A stretch of DNA of 64,000 bases, taken from CAZYLZ01 sp964648335 (GTDB lineage Bacteria; Patescibacteriota; Minisyncoccia; Phycocordibacterales; UBA2100). The position numbers and the translations under genes were made by a program. Of this stretch, positions 58,802 to 64,000 are shown one piece after another. The notes beneath the pieces are model-generated. The model was given only the letters and a program-made list of their open reading frames with translations, ran no database searches and had not been told where the DNA came from. The stretch covers positions 13,004 through 77,003 of the forward strand of contig CAZYLZ010000004.1 in the NCBI GenBank assembly GCA_964648335.1, given 5' to 3'. Each line of letters begins with the position of its first letter. Position 1 is the first letter of the stretch.

Positions 58802-59755
58802 TTATGGGTGCGTACGCACCACCAAGACCGGCCGGTAACCGGCGTTGTAGTACCAGAACGTACAGGCCAACACAACGAGCACGATGCTGCCGGTCAAGAG
58901 TGTCACTGCATTAACCAAGAAGAACTCGTAAAACTGGGTGTACAGGTTGATCGACAAGAACACGCCAGCCGTGTTGACCGCGGCGCGGTTGTCTCGCACA
59001 AAGCCCAGAATGCCGACTCCCACCGAGAGCGCACACCAGAGCGCCGCGAAACCCACCGGCGATATCGCTATTGCCTGCGAGCCGCGACCTGCCGCGTCGC
59101 CCCACAGTGACCCCACCCACATAGCGAGGTTCACCATGAAGAACGCCGTTCCTGCTGCCGTGTAGCCGAGCCGCGCATAGGCACCTCTTAGCTGTGTGGC
59201 GATCGCATACGAAATGACGGCGATGAAACCGAACACGAGCGTCGACTCGATCGGATTCTCGACGACAAGCGCGTACGACGCATGTCGATAGTGAGTATTC
59301 ACACTCAACGTCGGTGTGATTGCGAGCACGCTCAGGGCGACCATGATGCCGTTTCGGGTGATCACTCCGGTCAGAAGCAGGAATGCCGAGACGAGCATGA
59401 ATGCTTTGTCTGCCGGCAGCGCGTACAAGACACCGTTGAGCACGAGCCATGCCGAGAGCCCGAACGTGCCGATCATAGCGGTCGCTTGCGCGACTATCCT
59501 GAGCTCGACCCTGTTCTGAAGACACAAAGCAACGCCGAACAGCCACATTCCGGCCGAGATGACCGAAAGCAGACTGAGGCTCGGATCCAATATGACCGAA
59601 GCCGTGACGATGCCGATAGTACCGAGGCCAAGCAGGAACAGGATGCCGATGATCGACGTGCGGTAGTTCGAAGTCTTGGCTATCGAGTCGTACTGCCCCT
59701 GGTCGATTACTTTGTCGCGCAGAAGCTTGTCGAGATCGACGGTGACTTTTTTCAA
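58802..59755 (-). CDS. DUF2157-like multi-pass membrane protein
   Basis: 317 aa starting with TTG at 59755: AAAAGGAGG lies 5 nt before it, and the next in-frame ATG upstream (59857) has no ribosome site. N-terminal cytoplasmic helix (VDLDKLLRDKVIDQGQYDSI) of the type seen in DUF2157 proteins, then about nine or ten transmembrane segments. Function of the family is unknown. Own terminator. Confidence 0.75.
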   Translation of the reverse strand: MKKVTVDLDKLLRDKVIDQGQYDSIAKTSNYRTSIIGILFLLGLGTIGIVTASVILDPSLSLLSVISAGMWLFGVALCLQNRVELRIVAQATAMIGTFGLSAWLVLNGVLYALPADKAFMLVSAFLLLTGVITRNGIMVALSVLAITPTLSVNTHYRHASYALVVENPIESTLVFGFIAVISYAIATQLRGAYARLGYTAAGTAFFMVNLAMWVGSLWGDAAGRGSQAIAISPVGFAALWCALSVGVGILGFVRDNRAAVNTAGVFLSINLYTQFYEFFLVNAVTLLTGSIVLVVLACTFWYYNAGYRPVLVVRTHP

Positions 59756-59895
59756 GCGTACCTCCTTTTGCCCAAGGTCCGGTATGGACCCACTGCGACA
59801 GATAATGCCATAATTTTGAGTAAATACAAGTTTTTTTGGCTGTTCATCTTTACCCACATACTCATCGAGAAACCATTTATTTTTGCTTCAATACG

Positions 59896-59904
59896 TGGTA
59901 TAAT
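59896..59904 (+). promoter_or_regulatory. Extended -10 of the GT2 gene
   Basis: TGG-TATAAT (59896-59904), with a possible TTTATT -35 17 bp upstream. Leader of about 10 nt. Confidence 0.65.
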
Positions 59905-59921
59905 ACAACTACGATAGCACT

Positions 59922-61169
59922 ATGGAAATTAGCGTCTTTTTCACGTACTTGTTCCTCTTCTTTGCCCTCTACGTCGAGGTGTTCTTGCTTATCGGCTTCT
60001 TGAGCAAGGGCGGCATCAAGGTCATTAACGAGTCTCGTACCCCAGAACCCGTCGCCCCGGCCGACCTTCCGCGCGTGGCCATCTTCGTGCCGTCGTACAA
60101 CGAGGAAAAGACCGTTGCACAGACCATCACGTCGCTCCTCTCGCTTGACTACCCGCACGACAAGCTCGAGATCATCGTCATAGACGACGGATCAAAAGAC
60201 CGCACGTACGAGATGGCGCTCCCCTTCACGGCGGACTCTCGCGTCAAAGTTTTGCAAAAACCCAACGGCGGAAAACACAGCGCGATGAACCTGGCACTCG
60301 CGCATACCGATGCCGAGATCGTGGGCTGCCTCGACGCGGATTCGTTTGCCGCAAAGGATGCACTTTTGTTGTCGGTGCGCGCATTTAGCGACCCGCTGGT
60401 AGCGGCCACCACTCCTGCCATCCACGTTCACGAACCCAAAAACATGCTCCAGGTGATCCAAAAGGCCGAGTACTCGCTCTCGATTTTCATCCGCCGTGCC
60501 TTTGCATCGTCGGATGCAATATTAGTGACACCGGGACCGCTCTCACTCTTTCGCCGCTCGGCGGTCGTGAAGGCAGGCGGATGGAAACACGGCTGGGGCA
60601 CCGAGGACCTCGAGATGACCTTGCAGCTGCGCGAGCAGGGCGTAAAGATAGTCAACGACCCTGCCGTCACGGTATATACGACGACACCGCGCACCCTGCC
60701 TGCACTCTACAAGCAGCGTGTGCGTTGGACATACGGATTCTTGATGAACATGATCGACTTCAAGCACATGATAGGAAATCCGAAGTACGGCGCGCTTGGC
60801 ATGGTCGTGCTTCCGGGGGCGATCATCTCGGTCTTCGGCGTATGCTTTCTCACTGCAATGTCGGTCGCGAGCTTTGTGGGACGAGCATTCAAGTCGTACG
60901 AGCGCATCAGCGTCACGGGGTTTCATCCGCACCTTTCGATCGGCAACTTCGACCTGTTTTACTTCAATACGAGCACTGTCATGATACTCGCCTACGTTCT
61001 CGGTGGCATCACGATCACACTTATGACTGTCGGAAAACGCTTAGGCGGCCAGAAGCCGTTCAGCTGGGATATCCCGCTTTACATGATCACCTACGGCTTC
61101 ATCGCGCCCTTGTGGCTTATTGGGGCGGTTGGTCATGCTCTCTTTCGCTCGCAGGCAAAGTGGCGCTAG
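59922..61169 (+). CDS. Processive family 2 glycosyltransferase
   Basis: 415 aa inner-membrane glycosyltransferase of the cellulose/poly-N-acetylglucosamine synthase type. One N-terminal and about three C-terminal transmembrane segments flank the GT-A domain. Catalytic motifs: FVPSYNEE (about 54-61), DDGS, the metal-binding DADS, GTEDLE and QRVRW. Makes or extends an envelope polysaccharide; sugar unknown. Followed by element copy 2. Confidence 0.93.
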   Translation: MEISVFFTYLFLFFALYVEVFLLIGFLSKGGIKVINESRTPEPVAPADLPRVAIFVPSYNEEKTVAQTITSLLSLDYPHDKLEIIVIDDGSKDRTYEMALPFTADSRVKVLQKPNGGKHSAMNLALAHTDAEIVGCLDADSFAAKDALLLSVRAFSDPLVAATTPAIHVHEPKNMLQVIQKAEYSLSIFIRRAFASSDAILVTPGPLSLFRRSAVVKAGGWKHGWGTEDLEMTLQLREQGVKIVNDPAVTVYTTTPRTLPALYKQRVRWTYGFLMNMIDFKHMIGNPKYGALGMVVLPGAIISVFGVCFLTAMSVASFVGRAFKSYERISVTGFHPHLSIGNFDLFYFNTSTVMILAYVLGGITITLMTVGKRLGGQKPFSWDIPLYMITYGFIAPLWLIGAVGHALFRSQAKWR

Positions 61170-61212
61170 TTTTCAGGATTCATTTTTTGTCCTGTCTAAT
61201 CTCACCACCACG

Positions 61213-61309
61213 GCTGCAACTTGATTAAAAGGTGTCTCGCAGCGTGACGACGCGAGAGTCAGTGCTGCTGCAGCGGCGGCAGACAGCGACCTTTTAATCA
61301 AGTTGCAGC
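61213..61309 (+). repeat. Three-way-junction element, copy 2
   Basis: 97 bp. Perfect 21-bp outer stem (61213-61233 with 61289-61309). Hairpin 1 TCTC-GCA-GCGT-GACG-ACGC-GAGA (61235-61257), linker GTCAGTG, hairpin 2 CTGCTGC-AGCG-GCGGCAG (61265-61282, one G-U pair), linker ACAGCG. Same layout as copies 1 and 3. Confidence 0.87.
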
Positions 61310-61365
61310 AAAAGAAAAAATCCGAGCCTCGCTAAAGCGAGGCGTGTGCACCGTAGGTTCACTGC

Positions 61366-61394
61366 TTGAGATATTGACCTATATACGATATAAT
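61366..61394 (+). promoter_or_regulatory. Promoter of the 61403 gene (leaderless)
   Basis: TTGAGA (61366-61371), 17-bp spacer, TATAAT (61389-61394), 8 nt before the ATG. Confidence 0.75.
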
Positions 61395-61402
61395 GTCGTC
61401 AT

Positions 61403-62116
61403 ATGAAACCCGACCTCTCTGGCGGCAGTATCCCCTGGCATCGATACCTGCTCGCTTTTTTTATTGCCGCTTCCATATTCGCGACCGCGTTTTACATAAA
61501 TTACCGCCTCAATAACGCGCGCATCAATGACATACGCAACGTGACCGCGAACGTCTCGACCGACATCCTCTCGCTCGAGACGCAGTTCGACCTCTTACAA
61601 GAGATGCCATGCGACGACGTGCAGAAGAACTCGATACTCCCGAGCGAACTTTCGAACCTGGGCGATCGCCTTGCCTTTGCCGAAAACGAACTCGGCGCCA
61701 AGAACGAGCAGGTAGTACAGCTCAAGAAGCAGTACACGCTCCTAGAGATAAAGGACTACCTTTTGATGCGCCGCATCGAGAGCCAGTGCAAAGCGTCGCC
61801 GCCGATCATCCTGTATTTCTACAGCAACCAGAACGACTGTCCTGACTGTCAGAAGCAGGGATACGTGCTTACACAGATGCTCGTCGACCATCCGGAGCTG
61901 CGCGTGTATTCGTTCGATTACAATCTTCCCTTGCCCGCCCTCGACACGCTCGAGAGCATCTACAAGCTCGAAGCGGCGCTACCGGCCATCGTCGTCAACC
62001 GCGTTCCCTACTACGGATTCCAAGACACCGACGCAATTCTTGGCATCATCCCTTCGCTCAAGGCGACAACCACGCCGGCCAAGGCTCTCAAAGCTACGAC
62101 CACCAAGGCACGATAA
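61403..62116 (+). CDS. Membrane-anchored thioredoxin-fold protein
   Basis: 237 aa. N-terminal transmembrane helix (about 14-32), a coiled-coil segment (about 60-125, LAFAENELGAKNEQVVQLKKQ) and a C-terminal thioredoxin-like domain with the C-x2-C motif CPDC and a cis-Pro candidate in LPAIVV. A redox role in the envelope is likely, for example in handling the Cys pairs of the exported proteins here (inference). The last 20 residues are a Thr/Lys/Ala tail. Confidence 0.8.
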   Translation: MKPDLSGGSIPWHRYLLAFFIAASIFATAFYINYRLNNARINDIRNVTANVSTDILSLETQFDLLQEMPCDDVQKNSILPSELSNLGDRLAFAENELGAKNEQVVQLKKQYTLLEIKDYLLMRRIESQCKASPPIILYFYSNQNDCPDCQKQGYVLTQMLVDHPELRVYSFDYNLPLPALDTLESIYKLEAALPAIVVNRVPYYGFQDTDAILGIIPSLKATTTPAKALKATTTKAR

Positions 62117-62136
62117 GCGACGGTGTATAAAAAGAA

Positions 62137-62166
62137 GACCGGGAGGCGCATAAGCACCTCCCGGTC
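62137..62166 (-). terminator. Terminator of the AI-2E transporter gene
   Basis: 10-bp stem (62137-62146 with 62157-62166), 10-nt loop; minus-strand tail TTCTTTTTAT. Confidence 0.88.
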
Positions 62167-62192
62167 GTTGTGATACCTAGCGAGAGCTAGGT

Positions 62193-63326
62193 TTACGCGG
62201 CAGCCAATGTGGCTGCCGGACTCGCAGACGCCTGAACGATTGCCGGTCTTTGAACGCCGACGACTGTGCAGACTGCCTTGTAGTACACCAGAAGCAGGAG
62301 TCCGAACGCGACTCCGAGGAGTCCTGCGCCCAGAACGACTGCACCGATGAGAAGGCATGACATGAATGCGAGATACTTCATGTCGAGACTTGAGCCGATG
62401 AAGTACGGACTCAAGGCGCCGGTCTCGATGTGATGCACAACAAAAACCGACGCGTACAAGAATACGAACATCCAGCTCGGACCGAAGTGATTGAGTCCGA
62501 CCACCGTGATGATGCCGTAATTGATGAAACCACCAATGAACGGAATACCGCCGGTGACGCCGAGTGCCGTGCCGTAGAACAGCGATTGCCCCCAAGTCAT
62601 GTGGAAGCCGAACTTGAGCAAGAGCGTGAAAATGACGCTGCAAGCAAGCATGACCTTTGCCATTCCAGAGAACAATCGGGAGCCCGAATCCTGAAAGACG
62701 GTTGCCATTTCGGCGATGTCGTCGACCTGGTTCGGAAAGAACTGGTCGAAGAAACCGCGAACGAGATGGTGCTCGTCTGCGAGGATCCACGCGACCATCA
62801 AGGCCACGTAGCCGAACAGTATCCCCTCCACAATTCCAATAGGAACATGGATGAAGAATCCTGCCGTCCACGTCGCAGCGACCTTTGCAGGCTCTGCCAG
62901 GACCGAGATGTGCGCTTTGAACTCCTTCACGGCTGCATCGATCATCTCGGGGGTGACCCCCAAAGAATCGAGCGTGCCATAAATGTACTGCAGCAAGTCC
63001 TTGTAGACCGCGGGCAATACCTTGAGCGCGGCCTGGGCCTCTTCGTTCCAACCAGCGACGCCTTTGACGACGGCCGGTATGGCGAATATACCGAGGACTG
63101 CGAGCAGAATCGTGTACACGAGCGCCACGATAATGGCCGCCGTATGCAGACTCTGCCGTGGCATGATCCTCTGAAGCCGACGAAGACCAGGAACCAAAAC
63201 CGCGCCCACTGCCATAAGGAGTGCAAAGAGCACAATTGCCTTAGGCAGAACCATGAAGGTAAATGGCAGCAACAGCAGCCATCGACCCCACAGCGGATTG
63301 CGTAAATCGACTGTAAATGAACTCAT
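62193..63326 (-). CDS. AI-2E (PerM/YdiK) family transporter
   Basis: 377 aa, about eight transmembrane segments, with the family core GGIPFIGGFINYGIITVV cut in parts (TGGIPFIGG) and the C-terminal HHIETGALSPYFIG region. Members export autoinducer-2 or act as cation antiporters; which applies is not known. AAAGGA precedes the ATG. A TTGACG-17-TATAAT promoter lies about 60 bp upstream with a 5-bp hairpin (63358-63373) in the leader. Confidence 0.92.
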   Translation of the reverse strand: MSSFTVDLRNPLWGRWLLLLPFTFMVLPKAIVLFALLMAVGAVLVPGLRRLQRIMPRQSLHTAAIIVALVYTILLAVLGIFAIPAVVKGVAGWNEEAQAALKVLPAVYKDLLQYIYGTLDSLGVTPEMIDAAVKEFKAHISVLAEPAKVAATWTAGFFIHVPIGIVEGILFGYVALMVAWILADEHHLVRGFFDQFFPNQVDDIAEMATVFQDSGSRLFSGMAKVMLACSVIFTLLLKFGFHMTWGQSLFYGTALGVTGGIPFIGGFINYGIITVVGLNHFGPSWMFVFLYASVFVVHHIETGALSPYFIGSSLDMKYLAFMSCLLIGAVVLGAGLLGVAFGLLLLVYYKAVCTVVGVQRPAIVQASASPAATLAAA

Positions 63327-63384
63327 GTGCCAATGTCCTTTCGTTGTTGGCGTAGCTACCAGGCCTATACCTGGTCTAAGTGGT

Positions 63385-63413
63385 ATTATACTACTTTTTT
63401 ATATATGCGTCAA
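63385..63413 (-). promoter_or_regulatory. Promoter of the AI-2E transporter gene
   Basis: Minus strand TTGACG (63413-63408), 17-bp spacer, TATAAT (63390-63385). Confidence 0.85.
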
Positions 63414-63473
63414 TTCTAGAAAAGGGCTTGGTTGGGCGGTGGTATCACACACCTGTCATTGATGGGTAAATAT

Positions 63474-63488
63474 AGCCGCCACTCGGAC
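63474..63488 (-). repeat. tRNA-Thr 3'-end-like fragment (a)
   Basis: AGCCGCCACTCGGAC, one base from the sequence at the 3' end of the tRNA-Thr gene (63926-63940). Confidence 0.6.
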
Positions 63489-63602
63489 CTCTTGGAAACC
63501 CTCGGTTTTCCAACACTCGAAGACTCGTTGCCTTCCTCCACGGGGAAGAATTGCTGAAAAGCTCCTTAACCCGCTTATTCAGTCCCTCCCCCTTCCGTCC
63601 AA

Positions 63603-63650
63603 GAGGCGGCTCTCTTTCACTACGTTCAGGAGCCGCCTCTCGGCTCGGCC
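63603..63650 (-). repeat. tRNA-Thr 3'-end-like fragment (b) with inverted partner
   Basis: AGCCGCCTCTCGG (63631-63643) equals the tRNA 3' end. It is paired with GAGGCGGCT (63603-63611), the same inverted arrangement as 63900-63908 with 63926-63934 at the true gene. Looks like an attachment-site remnant. Confidence 0.65.
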
Positions 63651-63697
63651 ACAAAAATAGCCTGCCGGCGCAGACAATTTTCGCGGCCCCAGCTTTG

Positions 63698-63748
63698 CGG
63701 TTTTGTTTGGTAACAAAACATCGCAAAGCTTTTCGAGTCCGACCAGGA
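63698..63748. repeat. Intergenic direct repeat, unit 1
   Basis: Contains CGGTTTTGT, ACAAAACATCG and CTTTTCGAGTCCGACC in this order; repeated at 63831-63878, offset about 133 bp. The TTCGAGTCCGA part resembles a tRNA T-arm. Confidence 0.7.
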
Positions 63749-63830
63749 GTCTTCTCGGCTCGGCGCAGCTCACTAAGCTTTATGGCATTACTTGCATGCC
63801 ATAAAACTAAGTGGCTCCTGCCCTAGCTCA

Positions 63831-63899
63831 CGGTTTTGTGGGGCACAAAACATCGTTCCGCTTTTCGAGTCCGACCGGAATGTGCTCAAGCACATTCCT
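63831..63899. repeat. Intergenic direct repeat, unit 2, plus hairpin
   Basis: Second copy of the 63698 unit, followed by a perfect 9-bp hairpin (GGAATGTGC-TCAA-GCACATTCC, 63878-63899). No gene is credible between 63327 and 63925; the frames there look like tRNA and repeat debris. Confidence 0.7.
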
Positions 63900-63925
63900 G
63901 AGGCGGCTAAAAATGTTCTATTTTG

Positions 63926-63998
63926 AGCCGCCTCTCGGACTCGAACCGAGGACCTTCGCTTTACAAAAGCGTTGCTCTACCAACTGAGCTAAGGCGGC
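63926..63998 (-). tRNA. tRNA-Thr (anticodon UGU)
   Basis: 73 nt. Acceptor GCCGCCT/AGGCGGC, D-arm GCTC/GAGC, anticodon loop TTTGTAA giving UGU, T-arm CTCGG-TTCGAGT-CCGAG. The discriminator is U and no CCA is encoded. The first anticodon-stem pair (27:43) is A-A, unpaired. Decodes ACA; the matching synthetase is thrS in this window. Confidence 0.95.
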
Positions 63999-64000
63999 TT

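Noticed and set aside
63445..63726. 93-aa minus-strand frame in the tRNA-proximal spacer
   Set aside because: Arg/Glu/Ser-rich sequence typical of reading through repeats and tRNA fragments; no ribosome site.

Overview
The window reads like the chromosome of a Patescibacteria (CPR) member of the Parcubacteria/Kaiserbacteria type; this is inferred from gene content, since no rRNA gene is present. Indicators are compact RpoB and RpoC, a PheS without its N-terminal arm, a PheT without its OB-fold insert, a ThrRS without a TGS domain, a short SMC, a NusB-NUDIX fusion, many small orphan proteins, and a split between Shine-Dalgarno-led genes and apparently leaderless genes (a -10 box 6 to 10 nt before the start codon). 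TGA is used as a normal stop, so the Gracilibacteria/SR1 code is excluded.

Layout. 1-14.3 kb is information processing, mostly on the minus strand: rpoD and dnaG, rpoBC behind a strong promoter with a leader of about 240 nt, then trmD, khpA and rpsP, with small SD-led orphan genes between them. 14.4-17.8 kb has RNase R and a sugar-nucleotide dehydrogenase-like protein. 17.8-22.6 kb is a three-gene minus-strand operon: a short SMC with no recognisable hinge, an unknown protein, and an exported protein with a clan CD (caspase-like) His/Cys pair. Divergent from it is an 8-kb operon of three large unknown proteins. 30.3-34.7 kb holds a PaaX/Cas2-fold gene bracketed by operator-like palindromes and a duplicated rnc 3' end, then rnc, nusB-NUDIX, rpmF with a His-rich tail, and rnhB. 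34.7-40 kb is dnaE and thrS.

40-46.7 kb is a cell-surface cluster: a tryptophan-repeat protein with an IPYTG sorting motif, Ig-like proteins, small exported proteins and a sortase. 46.7-47.2 kb is a structured intergenic region with two of the three copies of a 97-99 bp element whose predicted three-way junction is supported by compensatory changes; the third copy is at 61.2 kb. gyrB, a GNAT protein, pyrB and small envelope proteins follow.

53.2-55.3 kb is an AT-richer accessory patch: a second PaaX/Cas2-fold gene, three palindromes of a different sequence family, a duplicated SDR 5' end and a Shedu-type (DUF4263) defence protein. pheT, pheS, membrane proteins, a GT2 glycosyltransferase, a thioredoxin-fold protein and an AI-2E family transporter come next. 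The window ends with tRNA-Thr(UGU) preceded by copies of its own 3' end.

The strongest candidates for something undescribed are the two PaaX/Cas2-fold loci, which share one architecture but have unrelated palindromes and host genes, and the three-copy covarying three-way-junction element.
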